From Geobacter sp. AOG2 (lineage in GTDB: Bacteria; Desulfobacterota; Desulfuromonadia; Geobacterales; Pseudopelobacteraceae), in NCBI RefSeq assembly GCF_019972295.1, contig NZ_BLJA01000001.1, forward strand, positions 1,272,049-1,336,048: 64,000 nucleotides of DNA, written 5' to 3'. The notes beneath the pieces are model-generated. The model saw nothing but the letters and a program-made list of their open reading frames with translations. It had not been told where the DNA came from and searched no databases. The position numbers and the translations under genes are program-made. Position 1 is the first letter of the stretch; each line of letters opens with the position of its first letter. Positions 53,432-62,506 of the stretch are shown piece after piece.

Positions 53432-54310
53432 ATGATAAAGAGTATGACCGGATATGGTAAGGGGGAAGCAGCTTCCGACCGGGGAACCTTCACGGTGGAG
53501 ATCCGCTCGGTCAATCACCGCTATGGTGAGGTGTCGGTGCGCATGCCGCGTGGCTTCATGGCCCTGGAAAGCGATGTCAAGCGGGCAGTCCTGTTTCTGA
53601 TCAAACGGGGCAAGATCGATGTCTTCATACAGTGGGAGGAGGCCATGGCCGGCCAATCGCTGCCTCAGGTTGACACCACCCTGGCGCGGGCCTACTTCAC
53701 GACGTTTAACCACTTGGCTGGAGAACTGGGACTCCTGGGGCAGGTGCCGCTCTCCTTGGTGATCGCCCAGAAAGGGGTCCTGCGGGAGAGCAGCGTCACC
53801 TTTGAAGAGGAAGATTACCGCGATCAGCTCATGTCGGCGGTCCAGACCGCCGTGACAGCACTCGACGCCATGCGCACGAGGGAAGGGGAGGCGTTGGCCG
53901 TCGATCTGTCGGCCCGGCGCGACCAAGTGGCGGAATGGACCGCCCTGATCAGGGAACGGACCCCGGTTGTGGTGGTCGAGTACCGCCAGAAGCTGAAGAC
54001 CCGCCTGGAGCAGCTTCTGGAAGGGGCGGAGATGGACGAGGCCCGCTTGGCCCAGGAGGTGGCCCTGATGGCCGACCGGTGCGATGTCACCGAAGAGTTG
54101 GTGCGGCTCGCCAGCCACTTTGCCCAGTTCGACGAGGCGCTGCGCCTGCCGGAACCGGTGGGGCGCAAACTGGATTTTCTGATGCAGGAGATGAACCGGG
54201 AGGTCAACACCATCGGCTCCAAATCCAGCGACGCCGAGATTACCTCGCTGGTCATTCGGGTCAAGGCCGAGATGGAGAAGATGCGCGAGCAGGTGCAGAA
54301 CGTCGAATAG
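53432..54310 (+). CDS. yicC: YicC-family endoribonuclease-like protein
   Basis: A 292-residue protein. It opens with the family signature MIKSMTGYGKGEA and has the typical EIRSVNHRYGEVSVRMPR. The C-terminal domain ends with the conserved GRKLDFLMQEMNREVNTIGS and KAEMEKMREQVQNVE. YicC/YloC proteins are described as endoribonucleases in other bacteria. It heads the yicC-gmk-rpoZ-rel group, but a 370-base gap filled with palindromic repeats follows. Confidence 0.93.
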   Translation: MIKSMTGYGKGEAASDRGTFTVEIRSVNHRYGEVSVRMPRGFMALESDVKRAVLFLIKRGKIDVFIQWEEAMAGQSLPQVDTTLARAYFTTFNHLAGELGLLGQVPLSLVIAQKGVLRESSVTFEEEDYRDQLMSAVQTAVTALDAMRTREGEALAVDLSARRDQVAEWTALIRERTPVVVVEYRQKLKTRLEQLLEGAEMDEARLAQEVALMADRCDVTEELVRLASHFAQFDEALRLPEPVGRKLDFLMQEMNREVNTIGSKSSDAEITSLVIRVKAEMEKMREQVQNVE

Positions 54311-54311
54311 A

Positions 54312-54451
54312 TTTTCATCCAGAAACGACCCTTTTCCGCCATTGCGGCGTCAATCATGGGGTTTGCTTGTGCGGCGTACCGATGTACGCCCCCGCGCAAT
54401 CCCTCAATTTTCTGGCCATGACGAAAAAATTGCTCGTTTCCAAATTGAAAA
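54312..54451. repeat. Long imperfect palindromic intergenic repeat, copy A
   Basis: About 140 bases. The outer arms (TTTTCATCCAGAAACGA and TCGTTTCCAAATTGAAAA) pair with few mismatches, and the centre is a perfect stem GGCGTAC-CGAT-GTACGCC at 54373-54390. The centre of that stem coincides with the centre of the whole element. It starts two bases after the yicC stop. Confidence 0.65.
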
Positions 54452-54550
54452 CTGGAATGGCGGGTGCAAGGCTTCCCTTTTGCCGCCGATCTGTGTTACC
54501 TTCTGTTAATTGCCTGCGAAGGATTTTTAACAGACGGTTGAAAAAACTCA

Positions 54551-54669
54551 GGTTGTTCAAAAATAGTCAGATCATCGCACCCGCAGAAGGCCATGCGGAG
54601 GCGTAGCAGCGCTACGCCGCACAAAAGGGCCTTTGAGGACGGCGGTGAGATGGCTGTTTTTCAACAACC
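54551..54669. repeat. Long imperfect palindromic intergenic repeat, copy B
   Basis: About 119 bases. The outer arms GGTTGTTCAAAAATAG and CTGTTTTTCAACAACC pair, and the centre is GGCGTAGC-AGC-GCTACGCC at 54600-54618. The plan (long arms, GC core with GGCGTA/TACGCC) is that of copy A, so both probably belong to one repeat family. It ends 13 bases before the gmk start and may contribute to its leader RNA. Confidence 0.65.
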
Positions 54670-54682
54670 TTAAGGATGTTTC

Positions 54683-55291
54683 ATGAAACGCGAAGGCCTG
54701 ATCCTTATCATTTCGGCTCCCTCCGGGGCCGGTAAAACCTCCCTCTGCAATGAACTTTTGCAGCGCTTCCCGTCCATGAAGGAGTCGGTCAGTTACACGA
54801 CCCGATCCCCCCGGGCCGGAGAGGTAGATGGTCAGGACTACTTCTTCGTCTCCCGGCCGGAGTTCGAACGCATGGTGACCGAAGACGCCTTTGCCGAGTG
54901 GGCCGAGGTGCACGGCAACCTGTACGGTACCGCGTTGAAAACCCTGGAGGAGGCCCGTCGCAACGGCATTGATCTGGTACTGGATATCGATTGTCAAGGG
55001 GCGATGATCCTGAAGGAGCGCCTTGACGGCGGTGTGTTTGTGTTCATTCTACCCCCGAGTATGGAGGAACTCCGTCATCGTTTGGAAAGCCGTTCGTCGG
55101 ACGCCAGGGAGGTTATCGAGCGCCGTATCGTGCGGGCCGCGGACGAAATTAAGGAATGCCGCTGGTACGATTTCATCGTCATTAATGACCGTTTCCAGGA
55201 TGCTGCCGAGGAATTGTCGGCCATTGTTCTGGCGCAGCGCCGCCGCACCTCCCGCATGCTGGAGCAGGTGGCGAAATTGTTTGATATCTGA
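54683..55291 (+). CDS. gmk: Guanylate kinase
   Basis: A 202-residue enzyme that converts GMP and ATP to GDP and ADP. The P-loop is SAPSGAGKTSL and the GMP-binding region is SVSYTTRSPRAGEVDGQDYF. The lid and C-terminal motifs (SRSSDAREVIERR) fit the family. It is followed by rpoZ after 59 bases, the usual order in Proteobacteria. Confidence 0.97.
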   Translation: MKREGLILIISAPSGAGKTSLCNELLQRFPSMKESVSYTTRSPRAGEVDGQDYFFVSRPEFERMVTEDAFAEWAEVHGNLYGTALKTLEEARRNGIDLVLDIDCQGAMILKERLDGGVFVFILPPSMEELRHRLESRSSDAREVIERRIVRAADEIKECRWYDFIVINDRFQDAAEELSAIVLAQRRRTSRMLEQVAKLFDI

Positions 55292-55350
55292 GATGAAATC
55301 ATGTAAAAATGACGTTCCATTTTTCTAACAGTAGTAGGAAGGAGTAGCAT

Positions 55351-55560
55351 ATGGCACGGGTAACGGTTGAAGATTGCCTTGAAAAGGTTGATAATCGCTT
55401 TCTTCTGGTGATGTTGGCCTCCAAGCGGGTTAAGCAGCTCTACAAAGGGGCCCATCCGCTGATTGACCCGAAGAATAATCGCCTGGTGGTGACCGCTTTG
55501 CGGGAAATTGCTGCCGGCAAGGTCAGTTTCGAGATAAACAAGAAGCAGCAAGCCCGCTAA
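55351..55560 (+). CDS. rpoZ: RNA polymerase omega subunit
   Basis: A 69-residue protein matching the omega subunit: [20 protein letters not shown], then a conserved ASKRVKQL helix and [13 protein letters not shown]. It aids assembly of RNA polymerase and forms part of a ppGpp site in Proteobacteria. It lies between gmk and the ppGpp synthase gene, which fits that role. GGAAGGAG precedes the ATG. Confidence 0.96.
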   Translation: MARVTVEDCLEKVDNRFLLVMLASKRVKQLYKGAHPLIDPKNNRLVVTALREIAAGKVSFEINKKQQAR

Positions 55561-55573
55561 GCAGACTGAACCG

Positions 55574-55609
55574 GGGTGAAATCGCACATGGAGCGGTTTC
55601 ACCCTTTTT
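55574..55609 (+). terminator. Intrinsic terminator of rpoZ
   Basis: GGGTGAAATCGC pairs with GCGGTTTCACCC (one G-T pair) and is followed by TTTTT. It lies between rpoZ and the rel/spoT gene, so the latter needs its own promoter or read-through. Confidence 0.88.
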
Positions 55610-55665
55610 GTATCCATTTCCCCACATTATCCACCCATTTTCGTCCTGCGAGTAGATGACGGCGC

Positions 55666-57816
55666 ATGATCAGGCTTAACGACATTATCGACAAGGTGAC
55701 AGCGTACAACCCTACGGCTGATCTCAATATCATCCGTAAGGCCTACGTTTATTGCGCCAAGGTACATCAGGGCCAAACGCGCCTGTCGGGGGAGCCGTAC
55801 ATCATCCACCCCATGGAGGTGGCCGGTCTGCTGGCTGAATTGCGTCTGGACGTCCCCAGCATCGTCACCGGCTTCCTCCACGATACCATCGAAGATACCC
55901 TCACAACCTATGACGAATTGACGGAGATGTTCGGTGAAGAGGTTGCCAAGCTGGTGGATGGGGTCACCAAGATCAGCAAGATCCATTTTAAGACCAAGCA
56001 GGAAAGCCAGGCCGAGAACTTTCGCAAGATGCTCTTGGCCATGGCCAACGACATCCGTGTCATTCTGGTGAAGTTGGCCGATCGTCTGCACAATATGCGC
56101 ACCCTGGAGTTTCAGCCGGAGGCCAAGCAACGTACCATCGCCCAGGAGACGATGGACATCTATGCTCCCATCGCCAATCGTTTGGGCATATCCTGGGTCA
56201 AGGTGGAGCTGGAGGATCTGTCGTTCCGTTACCTCAACTCCGAGATATATTTTGACCTGGCCCGCAAGGTCTCCCTAAAGAAGAAGGAGCGCGAGGCATA
56301 CGTTGAGGAGGCAAAATCGATCATCTCCGAAAAGCTGGCCTTTCAGGGCATACATGGCGAGGTTTCCGGTCGGAGCAAGCATCTTTACTCCATCTATCGC
56401 AAGATGGAGAAGCGCAACGTGGAGTTCGAGGAAATCTACGACCTGTTGGCCATCCGCATCCTGGTGGAGGACGTGCGCGAGTGCTACGAGGTGCTGGGGG
56501 TGATCCATTCGGCCTGGAAGCCGATACCGGGCCGTTTCAAGGACTACATTGCCATGCCCAAGGGGAACATGTACCAGTCATTGCACACGACGGTCATCGG
56601 TCCCCACGGCGACAGGATGGAGGTGCAGATTCGCACCCACGAGATGCACCGTGTGGCCGATGCCGGCATTGCAGCCCACTGGAAGTACAAGGAGGGTAAG
56701 GGGTACGACGAGAAGGAGGTCAAGCGCTTTGCCTGGCTGCGGCAACTGTTGGAATGGCAGCAGGAGCTCCAGGATTCCAAGGAGTTCATGGATTCGGTCA
56801 AGGTGGATCTTTTTCCCGAGGAAGTCTACGTCTTTACCCCCAAGGGCGATGTGAAGGGCTTCCCCAAAGGTTCCACGCCGATAGATTTCGCCTACAGCGT
56901 GCATAGCGACGTGGGGCATCGTTGTGTGGGCGCCAAGGTTAACGGTAAACTGGTACCGCTCAAGTATGAGCTGAAGAACGGCGATATCGTTGAGGTCATC
57001 ACCTCGCCCCACCATACGCCCAGCAAGGATTGGCTCAAGATCGTCCACAGCTCCCGTGCCCGCAACCGGATACGCGCCTGGATCAAGGTTGAGGAGCGTA
57101 AGCGGAGCATCGTGCTGGGTCGCGAGATTTGTGAGAAAGATTTTCGTAAATATTCCATCAATTTGCAGAAGATTCAGAAGACCGGCGACTTCAAAAAAAT
57201 TGCGGGAGAGTTCGGTTTTGCCGGAGATGATGACCTGTTGGCCGCGGTGGGGTACGGCAAGATCTCCAGCGGTCAGATTATCGGTAAGCTCGTGCCTGCC
57301 GAAAAGCTGCAGGAGCGGACTGAGCGCAAGGAGTCACGCCTCACAGCAGTCATCAACAAACTCAAGGGTAAGACCTCCAGTGCGGTGGAAATCAGCGGCG
57401 TTGATGATGTATTGGTACGCTTCGCCAAATGTTGTAACCCGGTGCCGGGAGACGATATCATTGGCTTCATCACTCGCGGCAAGGGAGTCACGATCCATAC
57501 CGCCGACTGCAAGTTCGCCTTGGAGAGCGATCCGGAACGGCAGATCGATGTGGCCTGGAACAAGATCAAAACCGCAGCCCTGCCGGTCAAGATCAAGGTC
57601 ATCTGCCACGACGTCAAGGGTATCCTGGCGAACATCACCATGGCCATCACCAATTGCGAGGCCAATATTGCCAGTGCCCATATACAGAGTACCATCGACC
57701 AGCGCGGCGAAAATACCTTCGAGGTAAATGTCAGCGACTTGGCGCACCTGCGCAAGGTGATGAACGCCATCATGAAGGTGAAGGGTGTCATTAAAGTGGA
57801 GAGGTTAAAACAATGA
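55666..57816 (+). CDS. spoT: Bifunctional (p)ppGpp synthetase/hydrolase
   Basis: A 716-residue Rel/SpoT protein of the stringent response. The HD hydrolase domain is intact (FLHDTIEDT, LADRLHNMRTLEF). The synthetase domain has GRFKDYIAMPKGNMYQSLHT and EVQIRTHEMH. A TGS domain (EVYVFTPKGDVKGFPKGSTP), a zinc-finger-like segment (VRFAKCCNPVPGD) and a C-terminal ACT domain follow. With both active sites retained it should make and break ppGpp. The stop overlaps the ridA start by four bases. Confidence 0.95.
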   Translation: MIRLNDIIDKVTAYNPTADLNIIRKAYVYCAKVHQGQTRLSGEPYIIHPMEVAGLLAELRLDVPSIVTGFLHDTIEDTLTTYDELTEMFGEEVAKLVDGVTKISKIHFKTKQESQAENFRKMLLAMANDIRVILVKLADRLHNMRTLEFQPEAKQRTIAQETMDIYAPIANRLGISWVKVELEDLSFRYLNSEIYFDLARKVSLKKKEREAYVEEAKSIISEKLAFQGIHGEVSGRSKHLYSIYRKMEKRNVEFEEIYDLLAIRILVEDVRECYEVLGVIHSAWKPIPGRFKDYIAMPKGNMYQSLHTTVIGPHGDRMEVQIRTHEMHRVADAGIAAHWKYKEGKGYDEKEVKRFAWLRQLLEWQQELQDSKEFMDSVKVDLFPEEVYVFTPKGDVKGFPKGSTPIDFAYSVHSDVGHRCVGAKVNGKLVPLKYELKNGDIVEVITSPHHTPSKDWLKIVHSSRARNRIRAWIKVEERKRSIVLGREICEKDFRKYSINLQKIQKTGDFKKIAGEFGFAGDDDLLAAVGYGKISSGQIIGKLVPAEKLQERTERKESRLTAVINKLKGKTSSAVEISGVDDVLVRFAKCCNPVPGDDIIGFITRGKGVTIHTADCKFALESDPERQIDVAWNKIKTAALPVKIKVICHDVKGILANITMAITNCEANIASAHIQSTIDQRGENTFEVNVSDLAHLRKVMNAIMKVKGVIKVERLKQ

Positions 57817-58193
57817 CAGGCGAAACGATAACGACAGACAAGGCCCCGGCTGCCATCGGGCCCTATGCACAGGCCATCAAGGCCAATGGGTTGCTTTTCT
57901 GCTCCGGCCAGATCGCCCTTGACCCGGCAACCGGAGAGTTGGTGACAGGGGATGTGGCTGTGCAGACCGAACGGGTGATGGCGAACATTGCCGCAGTTCT
58001 GGCTGCTGCCGGTACAGGGTTTCCACAGGTGGTCAAGACGACCATCTTTCTGGCGGATATGAGTGATTTTGGTGCGGTGAACGAGATCTACGGCCGCTGT
58101 TTCACTGATCACAAACCAGCCCGTTCAACGGTTGCGGTCAGGGGCCTGCCCCGGGGAGCGCTGGTTGAGATTGAGGTAGTCGCCCTGACATGA
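57813..58193 (+). CDS. ridA: RidA-family enamine/imine deaminase
   Basis: A 126-residue protein of the YjgF/YER057c/UK114 family, which hydrolyses reactive enamines and imines released by PLP enzymes such as threonine dehydratase. Typical phrases are APAAIGPYAQAIKANGLLF, SGQIALDPATGELV and the active-site arginine in RGLPRGALVEIE. It is translationally coupled to spoT. Confidence 0.93.
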   Translation: MTGETITTDKAPAAIGPYAQAIKANGLLFCSGQIALDPATGELVTGDVAVQTERVMANIAAVLAAAGTGFPQVVKTTIFLADMSDFGAVNEIYGRCFTDHKPARSTVAVRGLPRGALVEIEVVALT

Positions 58194-58236
58194 TGCCTGG
58201 GACACCAAGGCTCGCGCTTCTGCCTGAAAACGGCAA

Positions 58237-58268
58237 AAAGCCGTGGACACATGGTGTGCCACGGCTTT
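58237..58268. terminator. Terminator between ridA and rpmB
   Basis: AAAGCCGTGG and CCACGGCTTT form a perfect 10-base stem; the left arm is preceded by AA, giving a T tract on the minus strand. It serves the convergent rpmB gene and probably also ridA. Confidence 0.8.
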
Positions 58269-58307
58269 GAATCGCGTACAGATCAAGCGGCTCAAATGCC
58301 GCCGCGA

Positions 58308-58499
58308 TTAGAGCGCTTTGGTGATAAAGCCGGAACGGATACAGCGGGTGCAGACCTTGATGGTTGCGACCGTGCCGTTTTTAACGGTTTTGACCTTCTG
58401 GATGTTCGGATGCCAGACGGTACGGGTTTTGTTGTTGGCGTGGCTCACGTTGTTGCCGAAGCTTGGGCCTTTTCCGCAGATTTCGCATTTTCTCGACAT
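58308..58499 (-). CDS. rpmB: Ribosomal protein L28
   Basis: A 63-residue large-subunit protein: [20 protein letters not shown], then the conserved [13 protein letters not shown] and VCTRCIRSG. Both CxxC pairs (C5/C8 and C50/C53) are present, so this is the zinc-binding C+ form. GGAGG lies before the start on the minus strand. Confidence 0.97.
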   Translation of the reverse strand: MSRKCEICGKGPSFGNNVSHANNKTRTVWHPNIQKVKTVKNGTVATIKVCTRCIRSGFITKAL

Positions 58500-58581
58500 A
58501 TGATTATGACCTCCATTAATTGCTGAAAAAAAACTTTTAGCAGATTTATTGGTCGGTTGCAAGGGAAAAATTGGATAATCC

Positions 58582-59196
58582 ATGAATATCATCAAAGCCT
58601 TCATAACCCTCGTCATTATCCTGCTCATCGTCATTGCGGTATTGTTCATCGATTTTACCTACAAGACCTTTTCGTACCGTCAGCGGCCGGTCAAGGGCGA
58701 CGCCATTGTGGTGCTGGCCGGCGGCAAGGGAAGGGTCGAGGAGGGGGTACGGCTGTACCGGGAACAGCGGGGACGGCACCTTTTTCTGATCGGAGTGGAT
58801 CCTTCCGTCCGCAAGGGAGACCTGTATCGCCCCCAGGCCGGCGACCCCTCGTCAGAAGGTGTTGTGCTGGAAAAGGCCTCCCGCAACACCCTGGAAAACG
58901 CTATCTATGGTCGCGACGTCATCATGCGCGCTGATGTCCGCTCCATCGTTCTGATCACCTCGCGCTACCACATGAAGCGGGCGGCAATCCTGTTTCGCAA
59001 CGCGCTGCCCAAGGATGTGGCCATCTACCCCTATCCGGTGGACAGCAAAAATCTAAAGGAGGCTTGGTGGAGCCATGGTGGCAGTTTCCATCTGCTGTTC
59101 AGCGAATTTTACAAATACTGCATGTTTCGTTTTTTCTTCCTGCTGGTGCCTGGCGAACTCCGCGACGGTATCCTGCCCGGCACTTCCGGCGGCTGA
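58582..59196 (+). CDS. YdcF/SanA-like DUF218 membrane protein
   Basis: A 204-residue protein with one N-terminal membrane helix (about 4-25) and a DUF218 domain: [20 protein letters not shown], then [17 protein letters not shown] and [17 protein letters not shown]. Members are linked to envelope integrity in enterics, but no enzyme activity is established. A second hydrophobic stretch near the C terminus ([18 protein letters not shown]) may also touch the membrane. Confidence 0.88.
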   Translation: MNIIKAFITLVIILLIVIAVLFIDFTYKTFSYRQRPVKGDAIVVLAGGKGRVEEGVRLYREQRGRHLFLIGVDPSVRKGDLYRPQAGDPSSEGVVLEKASRNTLENAIYGRDVIMRADVRSIVLITSRYHMKRAAILFRNALPKDVAIYPYPVDSKNLKEAWWSHGGSFHLLFSEFYKYCMFRFFFLLVPGELRDGILPGTSGG

Positions 59197-59268
59197 GGCA
59201 CTTCCCTATTTGGAGAATTTCTGCTAAATTAGCCTTCACCCCTGACAAGACCCGAAAGGAATTATTAC

Positions 59269-60654
59269 ATGCGTTACCTCAGCACGCGCGGCGGCATTCA
59301 ACCGATCACCTTCAAGGATGCCGTCATGATGGGTTTGGCTACCGATGGCGGCCTGCTCCTGCCCGAATCCTATCCTACGATCACCCCGGAGCAACTGGAC
59401 GCCTGGCGGCAGCTCTCCTATCCTGAGTTGGCCTTCGAGATCATCTCCCGTTTTGCGGATGATATCCCGCCTGTCGACCTGAAGACGTTGATAAATCGTT
59501 CTTACACGACCTTCGCCCACCCCGAGGTGACACCGGTGGTCAGACAGAACGGCGTCTACATCCTGGAGCTGTTCCACGGCGTGACCTTGGCTTTTAAGGA
59601 CGTCGCTCTGCAGTTCCTAGGCAATCTGTTTGAATATATCCTGAGCGAGCGAGGTCAACACCTGAATATTGTCGGGGCAACTTCGGGAGATACCGGCAGC
59701 GCAGCCATTCACGGCGTACGCGGCAAAAAGGGAATCAACATATTTATTATGCACCCCCATGGCAAGACTTCACCGGTGCAGGCCCTTCAGATGACCACCG
59801 TCACTGATGCCAATGTCCACAACATCGCCATTCGCGGCACCTTTGACGACTGTCAGGATATGGTCAAGGCACTCTTCAATAACCTGGAGTTCAAGGAAAA
59901 ATACGCCCTTGGTGCGGTCAACTCCATCAACTGGGCTCGAGTGCTGGCCCAGGTGGTCTACTACGTCTATGCCTGGCTGCGGGTAACGGAAGCTGGTGCG
60001 GCCCCGGTTAGCTTCTCGGTTCCCACCGGCAACTTTGGCGACATTTTTGCCGGTTACGTGGCCAAGCGCATGGGGCTGCCCATCGAAAAACTCCTGCTTG
60101 CCACCAACGAAAATAATATCCTGACCCGCTTCATCAATCAGGGGGATTACTCCCTGGCAGGTGTGGTCTCCACCGTGTCTCCTTCCATGGATATCCAGGT
60201 GGCGTCCAATTTTGAACGCTACCTGTTCCATCTTTTTGGTGAGAATCCCGCTCGGGTACGGGCCGCATTTACCGAGTTAAAAGACATGGGTAGGATCTCA
60301 TTCGGTAATGACGAGATGGCCCAGGTTCGTCGCGACTTTTGTTCAATGTCGGTGGATCAGGCGCAGACGTTGGATACCATCGGCTCCTTCTACAGGGAGA
60401 CCGGCTATCTGCTCGATCCGCATACTGCCGTGGGGGTGCGCGCAGCCCTGGAACAGCTTCCCGACAATGCTCTGCGCGTGTGTCTTGCCACGGCCCATCC
60501 CGCAAAGTTCGGTGAAGCGGTGGAAAAGGCTATCGGCGCGCCGCCCCCGGTTCCTCCTGCTGTTGCAGCTCTGGAGGGTATGCCGACTCGCTGCAAGGTA
60601 ATGGATGCTGACCTGGCTGCTGTCCGTGAATTCATTGTGGCAACCATTGGGTGA
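59269..60654 (+). CDS. thrC: Threonine synthase
   Basis: A 461-residue PLP enzyme that converts O-phosphohomoserine to threonine. Family phrases are MRYLSTRGGIQPITFKDAVM, the PLP lysine in GVTLAFKDVALQFLG, and ATSGDTGSAAIHGVRGKKG. Length is normal for the long (class II) threonine synthases. It is probably transcribed alone. Confidence 0.95.
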   Translation: MRYLSTRGGIQPITFKDAVMMGLATDGGLLLPESYPTITPEQLDAWRQLSYPELAFEIISRFADDIPPVDLKTLINRSYTTFAHPEVTPVVRQNGVYILELFHGVTLAFKDVALQFLGNLFEYILSERGQHLNIVGATSGDTGSAAIHGVRGKKGINIFIMHPHGKTSPVQALQMTTVTDANVHNIAIRGTFDDCQDMVKALFNNLEFKEKYALGAVNSINWARVLAQVVYYVYAWLRVTEAGAAPVSFSVPTGNFGDIFAGYVAKRMGLPIEKLLLATNENNILTRFINQGDYSLAGVVSTVSPSMDIQVASNFERYLFHLFGENPARVRAAFTELKDMGRISFGNDEMAQVRRDFCSMSVDQAQTLDTIGSFYRETGYLLDPHTAVGVRAALEQLPDNALRVCLATAHPAKFGEAVEKAIGAPPPVPPAVAALEGMPTRCKVMDADLAAVREFIVATIG

Positions 60655-60691
60655 TCGTTCCTGAAAAGAGAGCGAGACTGCAATTAAATGG

Positions 60692-60722
60692 TTGACAAAA
60701 TGCCCGTCTCTTGGCATTTATA
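60692..60722 (+). promoter_or_regulatory. Promoter candidate of tRNA-Gly
   Basis: TTGACA at 60692-60697 and a -10-like TTTATA at 60717-60722 are 19 bases apart and end about 10 bases before the tRNA. Confidence 0.4.
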
Positions 60723-60732
60723 CAAACCCATC

Positions 60733-60807
<75 letters not shown>

Positions 60808-60823
60808 TTTTAACGACATAGTT

Positions 60824-62125
60824 TCAGTTGCTTATGGCTGAAACTCCGAAACTGTGCCCGGTACTGTGACTAAAAAGTGCCGGGTTTTTCGTTTTCCGAG
60901 GCATGATGAAATCCTGGCCGAAGTATTCGAAGATTTGTTCTGCATCCTCTTCTAGTCCCTCCACATAATTCCCGTAGACCTCGAACACCATCTGCTTTGA
61001 CGCATGACCCATGAGACTGACCAGACGTAGCGGGTTAATACCGATTGTGAGACTCCAGGCGGCGAAGGAGTGCCGCGCAGAGTAGGACGTGACTTCCGGT
61101 ATGCCTGACAGCGTGACGGCCTTTTTCCAAACCTTGGCAAAGTCGGTGCTGTTCAGTCTGGTTCCCCGTGGCGTTGTCACCAGGTAAGGGTAGGGGGTAC
61201 GAGCTTGGAGAACGTCCAGGCGGCTCCTTATGGCCCTGGTGATGAAGATTTGCCGCTTACGGAAGGCGGTCTTCATTGTCTGCTTCTCTTCACCCAGGAC
61301 ATAGGACCTGTTGAGGTTGATATAATCGCCCGTGATATCCTCTTTCCTCAGTCCGGCCATCTCCGAAGGAATCATCCCGGTCAGGATCATCAATTCCGCA
61401 ATGGGGCGGTAATGCTCTTCCAGGTTGTCAAGGAACAGGAGCCAATCGTTAAACCTGATAACGGTGTGCTCTTTCTTCACAGTCTTGGGCAGCTTCTTGT
61501 GCAGGTTGTCAAAGGGACTTTTGATAACCCAACGGTGATGATCGCAGGCATCGTTCCAGATGGCGCGGAAGGGTATCAGGAGATTGATCTTTCTGGCACG
61601 GGATAAGGGCTTGCCCTTGTTACTTCCCCGTGAGCATTTCAACGACTCGGTGAATCTGAACAACTCCTGGCCGTTGATCTGGTGAAAGGTCATATTCCTG
61701 AAATGGGGCAGTATCCTGGTTTGGATGGCTTCTTTATAGTCCCGCCGCTTGGTCGGTGATCCGAAGGAGGGAAAGGTGGTTTTCAGCCACTCCTTGACAT
61801 ACTCCCCGAATTTGACGTTATGCGGTTCCGGTCGATACTCCCGACCTTCCAGGGTGGTAAAGAATACCTTCTCTTTTCTGGTAGCCCCTGGGAACGCTTC
61901 GGCAAACTTAAACGTTCCCGCTTCTATTTTCTCCATGCTCCGTCTAAGGAAGTCCCGGACTATCTGTTCATTGGCCGGGGTATCGTTCAACTCGGTTGAA
62001 CGAATGATCCGGTGGCCGAAGTAATAGAAGTCCACATAGAGTTTTTTTGAATCCTTGCGCCGCTTGACGCTGCCGATCTCTTTTGCCGGTTCTTCCAGGG
62101 CCAGCGTCCCTTTTTTGGCTTTCAT
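60824..62125 (-). CDS. int: Tyrosine recombinase of the tRNA-Gly element
   Basis: A 433-residue integrase. The N terminus has a DUF3596-like arm-binding domain (GSVKRRKDSKKLYVDFYYFG). A SAM-like core-binding domain follows (about 105-215). In the catalytic domain R351 (SARHS), H374 (LMGHAS) and the nucleophile Y384 (VYGNY) are present. The first catalytic arginine is replaced: the box reads TGMIPSEM with I252 where most members have Arg. Either this is a natural variant or the enzyme is weakened. GGAGAG precedes the start. Confidence 0.9.
   Translation of the reverse strand: MKAKKGTLALEEPAKEIGSVKRRKDSKKLYVDFYYFGHRIIRSTELNDTPANEQIVRDFLRRSMEKIEAGTFKFAEAFPGATRKEKVFFTTLEGREYRPEPHNVKFGEYVKEWLKTTFPSFGSPTKRRDYKEAIQTRILPHFRNMTFHQINGQELFRFTESLKCSRGSNKGKPLSRARKINLLIPFRAIWNDACDHHRWVIKSPFDNLHKKLPKTVKKEHTVIRFNDWLLFLDNLEEHYRPIAELMILTGMIPSEMAGLRKEDITGDYINLNRSYVLGEEKQTMKTAFRKRQIFITRAIRSRLDVLQARTPYPYLVTTPRGTRLNSTDFAKVWKKAVTLSGIPEVTSYSARHSFAAWSLTIGINPLRLVSLMGHASKQMVFEVYGNYVEGLEEDAEQIFEYFGQDFIMPRKTKNPALFSHSTGHSFGVSAISN
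60857..60889 (+). terminator. Terminator on the + strand, probably for tRNA-Gly
   Basis: CCCGGTACT pairs with AGTGCCGGG (one G-T pair) around a 10-base loop and is followed by TTTTT on the + strand. It lies 50 bases after the tRNA but inside the 3' end of the opposing integrase gene. A smaller hairpin (AGTTTCAG/CTGAAACT, 60820-60845) lies between them. Confidence 0.65.
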
Positions 62126-62203
62126 TGTTTATCTCTCCATCCGTTACCCTCCCTTCAGTGTGCCAAAAGTTCACAGGGAGGATAACGGCATCACATAACA
62201 TTA

Positions 62204-62506
62204 TCAATAGTCAAGATTGACAGGGCGTTCCGAAGGGCTGTGTACCTGCCTTTTGTTCTTCGGCCTTTGGGGTTTCACCTGTTTCCGTTCTTTCCGAACC
62301 TTTCCGCCCATGCCGATCTTAAGAAGAAGTGACTCATCCCAAATAAATCGAAGAATCCGGCCTACCTTGAAGTAATGTTTCCCTTGTTCCAGTGCACCGG
62401 TTTTCAGCCATTCGAACAAAGTGGTGCGGGACATGGCAAGACGTTGCGCGAATTGCTCCGGGGTAAGGAGTTCTTGTGGCATTGGTGAAAGGCTTGCCCC
62501 ATTCAT
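62204..62506 (-). CDS. Excisionase-like HTH protein
   Basis: A 100-residue protein with a MerR/excisionase-type helix-turn-helix: LLTPEQFAQRLAMSRTTLFE, then a KVGRILRF wing. The C-terminal third is strongly basic (KVRKERKQVKPQRPKNKRQ). It is a likely excision factor or regulator of the neighbouring integrase. Its ATG overlaps the rep stop by four bases, with AGGAGG upstream inside rep. Confidence 0.82.
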   Translation of the reverse strand: MNGASLSPMPQELLTPEQFAQRLAMSRTTLFEWLKTGALEQGKHYFKVGRILRFIWDESLLLKIGMGGKVRKERKQVKPQRPKNKRQVHSPSERPVNLDY

